From positions 1,538,001 to 1,602,000 of the forward strand of contig NZ_CP019609.1 in NCBI RefSeq assembly GCF_001998885.1: a stretch of 64,000 nucleotides of DNA, written 5' to 3'. This document shows positions 38,654 through 46,777 of the stretch, piece after piece (the first letter of the stretch is position 1; each line of letters opens with the position of its first letter). The stretch comes from Vagococcus penaei (lineage in GTDB: Bacteria > Bacillota > Bacilli > Lactobacillales > Vagococcaceae). The notes below the pieces were generated by a model. That model was given only the letters and a program-made list of their open reading frames with translations, made no database searches and was not told where the DNA came from. The position numbers were made by a program, and so were the translations under genes.

Positions 38654-39301
38654 GTGAGATTAAGAAATAAACCAGGGGCAAAAGAAACAATTGCTAACAA
38701 TCCACAGTACATTTTGACAGATGCAAGTGACTGGAAAGGTCGCTGGGATGAACGTTTTGAGAAGAAACAACCTATTCATATTGAAGTTGGAAGTGGTAAA
38801 GGGCAGTTTATTGTTGGAATGGCCAAAGCAAATCCAACAATAAACTATATTGGAATTGAATTACAGACTAATGCAATCATTTCAATTTTAGAAAAGCAGT
38901 TAGTCGAAAAATTACCAAATCTGCAGTTACTATTAGTTGATGGGGCTGATTTAACTGAGTATTTTGCAGACGGTGAAGTCGATCAAGTATATTTAAACTT
39001 TTCAGATCCATGGCCTAAAACACGTCATATTAAACGTCGATTAACGTATAAGACGTTCTTAGCAACTTATGAAAAAATTGCTAAACCTGGTGCGGAATTA
39101 CATTTTAAAACAGATAATCGTGGATTATTCGAGTATTCTTTAGCAAGCTTGTCGCAATATGGTATGGTTTTAAATCAAGTTTGGCTTGATTTACATGAGA
39201 CTGGTTTAGAAGGTAATGTCATGACAGAATACGAAGAAAAATTTTCTGGAAAAGGACATCCTATTTATCGTTTAGAAGCTCGATTTACTGATAAAGTGTG
39301 A
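38654..39301 (+). CDS. trmB: tRNA (guanine-N7-)-methyltransferase
   Basis: SAM-dependent enzyme that makes m7G46 in tRNA. Motifs are [15 protein letters not shown] (SAM-binding loop), [10 protein letters not shown], and [17 protein letters not shown] (catalytic and tRNA-contact region). Length 215 is normal. It starts at GTG 38654, seven bases after AGGAGG. The IS1182 element has entered the terminator that follows it without touching the coding sequence. Confidence 0.97.
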   Translation: MRLRNKPGAKETIANNPQYILTDASDWKGRWDERFEKKQPIHIEVGSGKGQFIVGMAKANPTINYIGIELQTNAIISILEKQLVEKLPNLQLLLVDGADLTEYFADGEVDQVYLNFSDPWPKTRHIKRRLTYKTFLATYEKIAKPGAELHFKTDNRGLFEYSLASLSQYGMVLNQVWLDLHETGLEGNVMTEYEEKFSGKGHPIYRLEARFTDKV

Positions 39302-39329
39302 TATTAGTTTTATATTTTAGATAGAAAAA

Positions 39330-39351
39330 AGCACAACAACTATGTTGTGCT
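39330..39351. repeat. Terminator hairpin, left copy of IS1182 target duplication
   Basis: A 22-base hairpin (arms AGCACAACA / TGTTGTGCT, loop ACTA) directly left of the IS. The same 22 bases recur at 40887-40908. With the flanking A6 (39325-39330) and T6 it formed a bidirectional terminator between trmB and the osmC-like gene. Confidence 0.9.
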
Positions 39352-40809
39352 CAGATTGAAGACAAACCAGTTGCTCATAAAGGGTAATTGGTTTGTTTTT
39401 TTGTATCTTATCATTATTTTTGATAAAATTCCCAAAATAGATAAAAAAATAGAGCCCTTCAGGTCTCTTAATTTAAGCATTTTTGCTAATTTTTTAATGT
39501 TAAGGCATGCGAAAGTGAGCCCAATTTTCATGTGCATTTTTTCTTTCCCAATTAAATTAGTGTAACGTAAGCCATGAAATTCTTTTGCCGTTCCAAATAA
39601 TCGCTCAATTGTTTGTTTTCGATTATTATATATAGCTTTCATTCCAAGGGAATGACGTATGTCTTCACAACGTTCCATATCATTTTCCCATAAATGTCGT
39701 TGAATTAATTTCCTCTTTTCTTTTGACTCAGTACAATAGGCAATCAAAGGGCATTGACTACAATCAGACGTATTACTTTTGTATTCACGATATCCGTCTC
39801 TGTTAGTTGTTGTATAGCTTAAAATTTTCACATTAGGGCAGATATATTGATCGTAGTATTCATCGTAAACATAATCATGTTTTTTATAAAATCCTTTTTT
39901 GGTCATAGGTCTTTTATATGGAAAAATAGGTGTTAAATTATTTTGAAATAATAAATGGGCTATACCAGGTGTTTTGTATCCAGCGTCCATTACTAATTTA
40001 TCTAAGGTAAAGTGACTTTGTAATTTATTATAGATATCGATGAATGTCCGACTATCATGTTGATTACCAGGATGAGTTGTATATCCTAAAACCCAACCAT
40101 TCTTGTCACATGCTACTTGTGCAGCATAAGCAAAAACCTGTTTATGCTCTCCTTTATGGAACCAACCACTCTCATCATCTGTTTTACTAATTTTTTTATG
40201 TTTTACCTGATTTTCACTTTCCTCTCTTCTTTTTAAGGGCTTTTTTAATCTTTTTTCTCTATCTATTTCAACTTCTTTTTGTAGTGATTCCACATAAAAA
40301 AGAGTTTCTTCAGTAACTTCGTTACTTTCATATTTTTTATTATTTGCATGTGCTTTTATATGAGTACCATCAATAAATACTTCAGAAGTATCCACTAATT
40401 CAGCTTCAATACACTGTTCTAATATGCCGTAAAATATTTGTTCAAAGATATCTGTACCACGAAATCTTCTAGAATAATTTTTGCCAAAGGTTGAGAAGTG
40501 AGGAACAGCATCTTCGATATCCAAACCTAAAAACCAGCGATAAGCCATGTTAACCTCAACATCTTTAATAGTTTGTCTCATACTTTTTATACCATAAAGA
40601 TACTGAATCAACGGAAGTTTAATTAATAGAACCGGATCTATACTAGGGCGGCCATTTGATTCATCGTATTTATCTTCAACTAACTTATAAATAAAATTAA
40701 AATCTACATATTTATCAATATCTCTTAATAGATGTTCCTTGGGAACTAAATCTTCTAGAGAATAAAAACCAATTTGATTACGTTTGCTCATATCTTGTTT
40801 TTTTAGCAT
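39340..40809 (-). CDS. IS1182-family transposase
   Basis: A 489-residue DDE transposase. The N-terminal region reads FYSLEDLVPKEHLLRDID with SIDPVLLIKL. The catalytic core shows VFIDGTHIKAHANN (first Asp), KLVMDAGYKTPG (second Asp) and RKQTIERLFGTAKEFHGLRYT (the E-x6-K/R signature). A cysteine group CPNVK..CSQCPLIAYC lies between the second and third catalytic residues. The frame has no stop inside the element: it reads through the IS end (FNL) into the flanking hairpin, adding STT and stopping at TAG 39340-39342. Confidence 0.93.
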   Translation of the reverse strand: MLKKQDMSKRNQIGFYSLEDLVPKEHLLRDIDKYVDFNFIYKLVEDKYDESNGRPSIDPVLLIKLPLIQYLYGIKSMRQTIKDVEVNMAYRWFLGLDIEDAVPHFSTFGKNYSRRFRGTDIFEQIFYGILEQCIEAELVDTSEVFIDGTHIKAHANNKKYESNEVTEETLFYVESLQKEVEIDREKRLKKPLKRREESENQVKHKKISKTDDESGWFHKGEHKQVFAYAAQVACDKNGWVLGYTTHPGNQHDSRTFIDIYNKLQSHFTLDKLVMDAGYKTPGIAHLLFQNNLTPIFPYKRPMTKKGFYKKHDYVYDEYYDQYICPNVKILSYTTTNRDGYREYKSNTSDCSQCPLIAYCTESKEKRKLIQRHLWENDMERCEDIRHSLGMKAIYNNRKQTIERLFGTAKEFHGLRYTNLIGKEKMHMKIGLTFACLNIKKLAKMLKLRDLKGSIFLSILGILSKIMIRYKKTNQLPFMSNWFVFNLSTT

Positions 40810-40886
40810 GGAAGCAACTCCTTTTCTCTATTTTACCAAGAAAAAAAGACAAAGTATCAAATTTTTGATACTTTGTCTACAGTCTG
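39352..40886 (-). mobile_element. Intact IS1182-family insertion sequence
   Basis: A 1535-bp element with imperfect terminal inverted repeats (CAGATTGAAGACAAA / CAGACTGTAGACAAA). It is flanked by a 22-base duplication of a terminator hairpin. Each end carries its own stem-loop: ACAAACCA..TGGTTTGT plus T7 at the left end, and AGACAAAGTATCAAA / TTGATACTTTGTCT at the right end. One transposase gene on the minus strand fills the interior. It appears complete and possibly active. Confidence 0.92.
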
Positions 40887-40908
40887 AGCACAACAACTAT
40901 GTTGTGCT
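40887..40908. repeat. Terminator hairpin, right copy of IS1182 target duplication
   Basis: Exact copy of 39330-39351, here followed by TTTTTT. It still works as a terminator for transcripts leaving the IS on the plus strand. The next 160 bases (40909-41067) up to the osmC-like gene hold nothing recognisable. Confidence 0.9.
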
Positions 40909-41067
40909 TTTTTGTGACTTACGCAACTATTTTAATTTTAGACTAGCTGACGTTTTATTAATTTAAAGGGTGGCTTTCTTAGAGAAACAAAATAATAAAA
41001 CACGTAAACTATCGTTAAAGAAATGTAAATAGTATAAATGAGGTATTGTGTTGGCTTTATTGATTCA

Positions 41068-41508
41068 TTAGATAATGTTGACTTTTGTATCAAATTTTGG
41101 ACTAATAGACATCGTATCATGGACAGGGCATGTAGCATTAATAAACTCAACAAATGCGATAATTTCATCTTCGGTATTATCTGCATCGATAAAGAAGTGT
41201 GAGGTGATTTTGGAGAAGCCGATTTTAGCTTCAGAATTCTTTCCCATGAATCCATCAGTATCCAATTCGCCTTCTAATTCAACCCGAATATCTTTTAAGT
41301 GGATTTTATGACTTTTTGAAAAGGCACGAGCAACAATGACTTTACAGGCACCAAGTGAACATAATAAGGCTTCAACAGGTGTCATACCTGCATCTGTTCC
41401 TCCAATATTTTTCGGTTCATCGAGTACCATTTCAAATTGTCTTGCTCGACAAACAACTTGTAACCCTTCTGTTGAATACGTTTCAGCTTTGTAGACTTCA
41501 ATTGCCAT
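41068..41508 (-). CDS. OsmC/Ohr-family protein
   Basis: A 146-residue cytosolic thiol peroxidase-like protein of the OsmC superfamily. The two redox cysteines are in LGACKVIVA (Cys55) and INATCPVHDT (Cys127), and the central helix begins MTPVEALLCSLGAC. The family reduces organic hydroperoxides; this sequence is closer to the general YhfA/OsmC branch than to Ohr. AGGAGG lies before the ATG. It now ends near the IS1182 element. Confidence 0.88.
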   Translation of the reverse strand: MAIEVYKAETYSTEGLQVVCRARQFEMVLDEPKNIGGTDAGMTPVEALLCSLGACKVIVARAFSKSHKIHLKDIRVELEGELDTDGFMGKNSEAKIGFSKITSHFFIDADNTEDEIIAFVEFINATCPVHDTMSISPKFDTKVNII

Positions 41509-41600
41509 GATAAAACCTCCTTTTATTATAAGTTCATTTTATCACAAAAGAAAACGTTTGCAATAAGAGATAAGCCGATTTGAGTTTAAACGGAGGTTAT

Positions 41601-41643
41601 AAAAAAACACATAACTATATCATACTAGTCATGTGTTTAAAAA
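41601..41643 (-). terminator. Terminator after the PepSY-like gene
   Basis: On the minus strand, AAACACAT / ATGTGTTT arms with an 18-base loop and T7. It closes the 42008-41655 transcript before the osmC-like gene. Confidence 0.75.
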
Positions 41644-41654
41644 ATTGTTGGCTA

Positions 41655-42008
41655 TTATAGTCGGTAAATGTCAATAATTGAGCCGGTATAAGCATCAGCA
41701 ACAAATTCATATTGTACTAATTCACCATCTTCAATTCGTGAAATACCACCAGTATAAACTTTTGTTTTAATAGCAAATTTTTGAGATGGTTCTTTTTTAA
41801 AGTGAATCCAAGAGCCTTCGATTGGTCCCTCTTGTAAAAAGGCTGTTTTGACAATTTCTAAGATGTCATCCGCTGACAACGTTTTATTTTTTTTGTAAAA
41901 ATAAGTTGCGATTGCTCCACTAATCATACCAATTGTTAATCCAATTCCTACACCAGTTGAAAGACCTTTTGAATAAAAATCTTTAGCATTTTTTTGATTA
42001 TGACCCAT
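41655..42008 (-). CDS. Small membrane-anchored PepSY-like protein (YtzB-like)
   Basis: A 117-residue protein with one N-terminal membrane segment (TGVGIGLTIGMISGAIATYFY) and an extracytoplasmic part. The C-terminus YEFVADAYTGSIIDIYRL has the D-x-x-TG-x-I-x-x-I pattern of PepSY-type domains. It is divergent from the M42 peptidase gene, as ytzB is to ytoP in Bacillus. PepSY domains are thought to hold peptidases in check; whether this one acts on its neighbour is unknown. Confidence 0.7.
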   Translation of the reverse strand: MGHNQKNAKDFYSKGLSTGVGIGLTIGMISGAIATYFYKKNKTLSADDILEIVKTAFLQEGPIEGSWIHFKKEPSQKFAIKTKVYTGGISRIEDGELVQYEFVADAYTGSIIDIYRL

Positions 42009-42204
42009 GTAGTTTACCTCCTTAGGTAATAGATTTACGTTTATTGTAGCATAAATGCTTGAAATAGACAGTAAAAAGTAATGGTAGTTTTTGGTATGTA
42101 AGGATAAATTACTTAAGGAGAAGTATTCTAACTCAATAAAAAACTATGTTATAATAAATGAGTAGAAAGTGAGGTGTACCTACTAATTGTTAGTGGGATA
42201 AAAC

Positions 42205-43281
42205 ATGGATGATAAATTATTTCAACGAATCAAGCAATTAACCGAGTGTCAAAGTGTGAGTGGTAATGAGGATAATATGCGTCAACTAATGGCGAAAGAA
42301 ATGGCACCATTAGTTGATAAAATTGAATACGATGGACTTGGTGGTGTGTTTGGGATCAAAAAAAGTAAGGTAGAGGACGCCCCCCGGATTATGTTAGCAT
42401 CACACATGGATGAAGTAGGTTTCATGGTCTCTCAAATTATGGATAATGGTCTTTTTCGTGTCGTTCCTTTAGGTGGTTGGAATCCATATGTTGTTTCTGC
42501 GCAACGTTTTACTGTTCAAACAAAAAAAGGTGATTTTCCAGCAGTCTCTTCATCTGTACCGCCGCATTTATTACGTGGAACAACTGGTCAAAAATCGTTA
42601 GATGTTTCTGATATTTTATTTGATGCTGGTTTTGAATCAAAAGAAGAAGCTAAAAGTTTTGGCTTATGTCCAGGGGATACTGTTGTTCCTGATGTTGAAA
42701 CTATTCAAACCGCCAATGGTAAACGAATTATTAGTAAAGCTTGGGACAATCGCTATGGTTGTACATTAGTACTAGATGTATTAGAAACACTAAAAAACCA
42801 AGACTTACCTAATACTTTAATTGCAGGTGCAAATGTTCAAGAAGAAGTTGGTTTACGTGGAGCGAAAGTGTCCACTACTAAGTTTAAGCCAGATTTGTTT
42901 TTTGCAGTAGATTGTTCACCAGCTGATGATATCGATGGTAAGAAGGATGCTAATGGTCGATTAGACGGTGGTTTCTTGTTGCGTATTTTTGATCCAGGAA
43001 TGATTATGTTGAAACGGATGCGCGAGTATATTTTAGAAACAGCTGAAGCTAATGAGATTCCTTACCAATATTTTGTATCTAAAGGTGGAACAGATGCTGG
43101 AGCTGCTCATTTAGCCAATAATGGTGTGCCGAGTGCAGTGATTGGGGTTCCTGGTCGTTATATTCATACACATCAAACAATGTTTAGTGTGAAAGACTAT
43201 GAAGCAGCAAAAGCTATGGTAATTAAATTGATTACAACTTTAGATAAAGCGGCTGTTGACGAGATTATTTACGGAAAGTAG
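42205..43281 (+). CDS. ytoP: M42-family aminopeptidase (glutamyl aminopeptidase type)
   Basis: A 358-residue cytosolic metallo-aminopeptidase of the tetrahedral (TET/PepA) class. The two-metal site residues lie in ASHMDEVG, SKAWDNRYG, QEEVGLRGA and AVDCSPADD, and the final metal His in YIHTHQTMFSV. It resembles Bacillus YtoP and lactococcal PepA. An extended -10 (TGTTATAAT, ending 42155) lies upstream; a small hairpin (CCTACTAA / TTAGTGGG) covers the weak ribosome-binding region just before the ATG. Confidence 0.92.
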   Translation: MDDKLFQRIKQLTECQSVSGNEDNMRQLMAKEMAPLVDKIEYDGLGGVFGIKKSKVEDAPRIMLASHMDEVGFMVSQIMDNGLFRVVPLGGWNPYVVSAQRFTVQTKKGDFPAVSSSVPPHLLRGTTGQKSLDVSDILFDAGFESKEEAKSFGLCPGDTVVPDVETIQTANGKRIISKAWDNRYGCTLVLDVLETLKNQDLPNTLIAGANVQEEVGLRGAKVSTTKFKPDLFFAVDCSPADDIDGKKDANGRLDGGFLLRIFDPGMIMLKRMREYILETAEANEIPYQYFVSKGGTDAGAAHLANNGVPSAVIGVPGRYIHTHQTMFSVKDYEAAKAMVIKLITTLDKAAVDEIIYGK

Positions 43282-43287
43282 GCGTAT

Positions 43288-43602
43288 TTGGTGATTATAC
43301 CTAAAAGTTATGAAGAACTAGCAACGTATGTTGAGACTGGAAAAAATATTTTGTTTTTTACGGCAGATTGGTGTGGAGATTGTGTCTACATCAAACCGAG
43401 TATGCCAGAAATTGAGACAGCTTTTCCTGACTATCAATTTGTTCAAGTTGATCGTGATGAATTTATTGAAGTATGCCAAGAATGGAATATCTTTGGTATT
43501 CCAAGTTTTGTCGTATTAGACAATGGTAAGGAATTAGGTCGTTTTGTTAGTAAAGACCGTAAAACAAAAAATGAAATTATGACATTTATTGAATCACTAT
43601 AA
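43288..43602 (+). CDS. ytpP: Thioredoxin-like protein (YtpP-like)
   Basis: A 104-residue thioredoxin fold with active site DWCGDC (Cys29, Cys32), which replaces the usual CGPC. The cis-proline is in IFGIPSF. The likely role is thiol-disulfide exchange in the cytosol, partner unknown. The start is TTG 43288 or GTG 43291; both lie just after the M42 peptidase stop with only a weak ribosome site, so translational coupling is likely. The order matches ytoP-ytpP-ytpR in Bacillus. Confidence 0.87.
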   Translation: MVIIPKSYEELATYVETGKNILFFTADWCGDCVYIKPSMPEIETAFPDYQFVQVDRDEFIEVCQEWNIFGIPSFVVLDNGKELGRFVSKDRKTKNEIMTFIESL

Positions 43603-43625
43603 ACCATTTTGAGAGGGGTAGTAAC

Positions 43626-44081
43626 ATGGAATCACAAGAATATCAATCAATATTAGTAGGTACGGATGGTAGCGAGCAAGCTAAATTGGCATTTGAAAAA
43701 GCAATTGCAGTCGCACAACGTAACAACGCGAAAGTGGTTGTTGCTCACGTCTTAGAAAACAGAATGTATAGCGGAAATATGTCATTTTCAACTTTTACAC
43801 CTGAAATAGTACAGGATGAAACAAATCAAGCCAAAGAATTATTAAATGACTATCAAGAATTGGCAAAGAATTTAGGTTATGATAATGTTGAAACTGTGTT
43901 AGAATTTGGCTCACCTAAAACCTTAATGTCCAAAGAGTTACCGGAAAAATATCACACAGATTTGATTATGGTAGGTCAGTCAGGTCTAAATGCTGTCGAA
44001 CGATTAGTGATGGGTAGTGTTAGTGATCATATTATTCGGACAGCGCCATGTGATGTACTAGTTGTACGTCCAGAAGAATAA
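43626..44081 (+). CDS. Universal stress protein UspA family
   Basis: A 151-residue single-domain Usp. The start reads ILVGTDGSEQAKLAFEKA and the nucleotide-binding end reads GQSGLNAVERLVMGSVSDHII, the G-x2-G-x9-G(S) pattern that indicates ATP binding. It has a GAGAGGGG site and lies 24 bases after the thioredoxin-like gene. The specific stress it serves cannot be told from sequence. Confidence 0.93.
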   Translation: MESQEYQSILVGTDGSEQAKLAFEKAIAVAQRNNAKVVVAHVLENRMYSGNMSFSTFTPEIVQDETNQAKELLNDYQELAKNLGYDNVETVLEFGSPKTLMSKELPEKYHTDLIMVGQSGLNAVERLVMGSVSDHIIRTAPCDVLVVRPEE

Positions 44082-44112
44082 ATCAAGTTATTTATAGAAA
44101 TAAATAATGATT

Positions 44113-44153
44113 AGAAGTCGGGACAAGAGTCCAACTCTTGCCCCAACTTCTTT
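44113..44153 (+). terminator. Long hairpin terminator after uspA
   Basis: An 18-base-per-arm stem with two internal mismatches (AGAAGT-GGG-CAAGAGT pairing ACTCTTG-CCC-ACTTCT), loop CCA and a TTT tail. It is unusually GC-rich for this genome. Confidence 0.8.
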
Positions 44154-44179
44154 ATGCAAAAATGAAAGGAAATATAGAA

Positions 44180-44797
44180 ATGATTATTAGTTATAATTTA
44201 GATGCTGTCGGTGATGTTTTGCTCATCGTTATGGCAAATGGTGAAGGAAAAGACATTAAAACAGAACGCAAAGAGCAAGTGGTTAAAATTACTGATGCAG
44301 CTACTGGTGAGATATTGGGATGGAATATTTTTGAAGCATCAAAAATGTTACCAGATTTAACTGGTAATGGGCAAATTCATTTAACAGACGGTCAAGTACT
44401 TAATTTGCAAACGCTTATTAAAAAAGTCGGATTTACTGATGAGTTAGTGATTGACCAGTCACCAAAATTTGTTGTTGGTTTTGTTAAAAGTTGTGTACCC
44501 CACCCAGATTCTGATCATTTAAGCATCACGGAAACAGAAGTAGATAATGGAGACGTGTTACAAATTGTTTGTGGTGCACCTAACATTGAACAAGGTCAAA
44601 AAGTAGTTGTAGCCAAAGTTGGAGCGATGATGCCTGATGGTTTAATCATTTGGCCAGGAGAATTACGTGGTGAAGCAAGCTTTGGGATGATTTGTTCTGC
44701 GAAAGAATTACATCTACCCGATGCTCCGACTAAGAAGGGAATTTTAGAGTTACCAGCTGATGAAATCACAGGACGTGAATTTGTGATTGGTCGGTAG
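44180..44797 (+). CDS. ytpR: YtpR-family tRNA-binding domain protein
   Basis: A 205-residue protein. The N-terminal half is a small alpha/beta domain of unknown role; the C-terminal half (from about 92) is an EMAP/OB-fold tRNA-binding domain as in the PheRS beta N-terminus (VGFVKSCVPHPDSDHLSITE, IVCGAPNIEQGQKVVVA, SFGMICSAKEL). It starts at ATG 44180, nine bases after AAAGGA; a longer frame from 44138 would begin inside the uspA terminator. Possible roles in tRNA handling are inferred from the domain only. Confidence 0.9.
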   Translation: MIISYNLDAVGDVLLIVMANGEGKDIKTERKEQVVKITDAATGEILGWNIFEASKMLPDLTGNGQIHLTDGQVLNLQTLIKKVGFTDELVIDQSPKFVVGFVKSCVPHPDSDHLSITETEVDNGDVLQIVCGAPNIEQGQKVVVAKVGAMMPDGLIIWPGELRGEASFGMICSAKELHLPDAPTKKGILELPADEITGREFVIGR

Positions 44798-44893
44798 TTT
44801 AATGACAAAAAACAATTAGGATATTGATTGTTGTTTGGACGACTTTCTTGTAAAATAGTGGTAAGCTTAAGAGAGAAATAGGAGGCGAGTGTC

Positions 44894-45160
44894 ATGAGTT
44901 TTACAGATGAAACAGTACGTTTTGATTTTAGTGAAAACAAAAAAGAGGTTAGTGAAACCCTAGCGATTGTTTACCATGCGTTAAAGGAAAAAGGGTATAA
45001 CCCAATTAATCAAATCGTTGGATATTTGTTATCAGGTGACCCTGCTTATATCCCACGCTATCAAGATGCAAGAAATTTAATTCGCCGTCATGAACGCGAT
45101 GAAATTATGGAAGAATTGGTTAAAAATTATCTTAACCAAAATGGTATCGATTCACTATGA
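44894..45160 (+). CDS. ireB: IreB family regulatory phosphoprotein
   Basis: An 88-residue protein of the UPF0297 family. In Enterococcus faecalis IreB is phosphorylated on N-terminal threonines by the Ser/Thr kinase IreK and influences cephalosporin resistance. Here the N-terminus [10 protein letters not shown] keeps both threonines (Thr4, Thr7). The core [27 protein letters not shown] is fully conserved. A candidate promoter TTGTTG-17-TAAAAT precedes it (44831-44859), with AGGAGG before the ATG. It overlaps ruvX by four bases. Confidence 0.94.
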   Translation: MSFTDETVRFDFSENKKEVSETLAIVYHALKEKGYNPINQIVGYLLSGDPAYIPRYQDARNLIRRHERDEIMEELVKNYLNQNGIDSL

Positions 45161-45576
45161 GAAAAATGGGATTAGATGTTGGTTCGCGAACTGTCGGAGT
45201 TGCAGTGAGTGATCCTATGGGTTGGACTGCTCAAGGGATTGAAATCATTAGAATTAATGAAGACAATGGTGAATTTGGTTTAGATCGTGTAGCAGAATTA
45301 GTTAAAGAATATCAGGTAGTTGAATTTGTTGTAGGACTACCTAAAAATATGAATAACTCAATTGGTCCACGTGCTGAGGCTTCAATGGCGTACGGTGAGA
45401 TGTTAATTGAACGATTTAATTTACCTGTTGTGTATCAAGATGAACGTTTAACAACGGTTCAAGCCGAACGTATGTTGGTTGAGCAAGCTAACACCTCACG
45501 TGCTAAACGTAAAAAAGTTATTGATAAAGTCGCAGCAGTTATGATTTTACAAAACTACTTAGACCAAAAGCAGTAG
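45157..45576 (+). CDS. ruvX: RuvX/YqgF, putative pre-16S rRNA nuclease
   Basis: A 139-residue RNase H-fold nuclease involved in 16S rRNA 5'-end maturation. Catalytic motifs are [29 protein letters not shown] and [12 protein letters not shown]. It starts in an ATGA overlap with ireB. The trio ireB-ruvX-yrzB is a conserved Firmicutes operon and is intact here. Confidence 0.95.
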   Translation: MRKMGLDVGSRTVGVAVSDPMGWTAQGIEIIRINEDNGEFGLDRVAELVKEYQVVEFVVGLPKNMNNSIGPRAEASMAYGEMLIERFNLPVVYQDERLTTVQAERMLVEQANTSRAKRKKVIDKVAAVMILQNYLDQKQ

Positions 45577-45646
45577 TGTATTTTCCAAGCGAGTATTGTA
45601 TAATGACATTAGATTAAGAATCTATAAAAAGAAAAGAGGATGCACT

Positions 45647-45961
45647 ATGACACATGAACATAACCACGATCATGATCACGAACATGACCAAGATGATTTA
45701 ATTACTTTAGTAGATGATGAAGGGAATGAAGTCTTATTCCGTATTCACTTAACAATTGACGGACAAGAACAATTTGGTAAAGATTACGTCTTGTTATATG
45801 ATGCTAGCACACCTGAAGGCGAAGAAGTTGAATTATTAGCTTATGCTTATGAACAAGTTGAAGGTGATGACGAAGGTCATTTAATGGAAGTTGAAACTGA
45901 AGAAGAATGGAACATGATTGAAGAAGTCTTTAACGCATTTGAAGAAGAAGGCGAAGAGTAA
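45647..45961 (+). CDS. yrzB: DUF1292 protein (YrzB-like)
   Basis: A 104-residue very acidic cytosolic protein (LITLVDDEGNEVLFRIHLTI..LLAYAYEQVEGDD). The N-terminus holds a His/Asp run, HEHNHDHDHEHDQDD, which could bind metal. ATG 45647 follows AGAGGA by six bases; the longer frame from 45596 has no ribosome site. It is third in ireB-ruvX-yrzB. The function is unknown. Confidence 0.9.
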   Translation: MTHEHNHDHDHEHDQDDLITLVDDEGNEVLFRIHLTIDGQEQFGKDYVLLYDASTPEGEEVELLAYAYEQVEGDDEGHLMEVETEEEWNMIEEVFNAFEEEGEE

Positions 45962-46007
45962 AATAAACGGGTTAAGTCTTTATTAGACTTAACCCGTTTA
46001 TTTTTTT
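45961..46007 (+). terminator. Terminator after yrzB
   Basis: A perfect 19-bp stem (AAATAAACGGGTTAAGTCT and its complement) with a TTATT loop and T7. Confidence 0.93.
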
Positions 46008-46090
46008 ATATAAGGTTTAAAAATTAAAAATAGATTAATTTAAATTTTTATTTTATAATTTTATTATCATTTAAAAAAGGAGAGACAATA

Positions 46091-46315
46091 ATGAGAGCTA
46101 TATATATTGAATACCAGAAGTCTAAAAGTCCTGGCGATGATTTCTTTTATTGGTTTCTGATTAGAAAACTTCGGTTAGTTCATCAATTGATATTAATCGG
46201 ACTATTATTGACTTGGCTTATTGTCGCTCCAAGCTTAGTTTTTTGGATGGCTTTTTTTAAAGGAGCAGTTGTCTTAGCTATTTTTACATTTATCTGTGAA
46301 CGATTTATTCTATAG
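46091..46315 (+). CDS. Small hydrophobic membrane protein
   Basis: A 74-residue protein not recognised as any family. A charged N-terminus (MRAIYIEYQKSKSPGDDFFYW) is followed by two hydrophobic stretches, about residues 31-48 and 50-68, so a two-pass membrane hairpin is likely. It has a good AAAAGGAGAG site eight bases before the ATG, which supports it being real. It stands alone between terminators (a weak stem CTTCAACAT / ATGTTGAGG with T6 at 46350-46387 follows). Confidence 0.6.
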   Translation: MRAIYIEYQKSKSPGDDFFYWFLIRKLRLVHQLILIGLLLTWLIVAPSLVFWMAFFKGAVVLAIFTFICERFIL

Positions 46316-46539
46316 GTAAATGTAAGAAAAGAAAGATAGGTCTTTACCTACTTCAACATAAGTCTGATGACAATGTTGAGGTTTTTTATCTTTCATGGAA
46401 GCCATAAAATGATGTTTTTATTAAATAATAACGATTTTTTGTTGGAATTCTGATATAATTAGCTTTATAATGGACAATATTATGTCAAAAGTTTATCTTG
46501 TGGCATAATGACTTAATTTATAATGAAGAGGTGAGATAT

Positions 46540-46725
46540 ATGACAGTAGGTATCGTATTGATGTTTACAGGCGTTTTCTTTTTAGCATTATCAGGATTAG
46601 TTTTCCGTTTTAGAGCCATTTCCAATAAACAAGCATGGGGTGGTATCACTGTACCATCTGCTATTATTGGAGGTATTATCTTTGTTATTTCTCTGGTAAT
46701 TATTTATATTTATTATCCAAGATAG
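46540..46725 (+). CDS. Small two-span membrane protein
   Basis: A 61-residue protein with two membrane segments (VGIVLMFTGVFFLALSGLVF and a second ending IIYIYYPR) joined by a short RFRAISNKQAW loop. The start at ATG 46540 follows GAGGTG; upstream lies an extended -10 (TGATATAAT at about 46451). No family is recognised. It lies 52 bases before the TraX-family gene and may share its transcript. Confidence 0.65.
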   Translation: MTVGIVLMFTGVFFLALSGLVFRFRAISNKQAWGGITVPSAIIGGIIFVISLVIIYIYYPR

Positions 46726-46777
46726 ACCAACTATCGGTAGTTAATTTATCTTAGTAACGAATAAAGGAGAAATTAGA

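Noticed and set aside
39347-39565. 72-residue plus-strand frame at the IS1182 left end
   Set aside because: It lies entirely antisense to the transposase and inverted repeat, with no ribosome site.
40938-41255. 105-residue minus-strand frame next to the IS
   Set aside because: It overlaps the osmC-like gene in another frame; only its end lies outside, it has no ribosome site and no recognisable motif.
44138-44179. Longer N-terminus for the YtpR protein
   Set aside because: It would start inside the uspA terminator stem and has no ribosome site; ATG 44180 is well spaced after AAAGGA.
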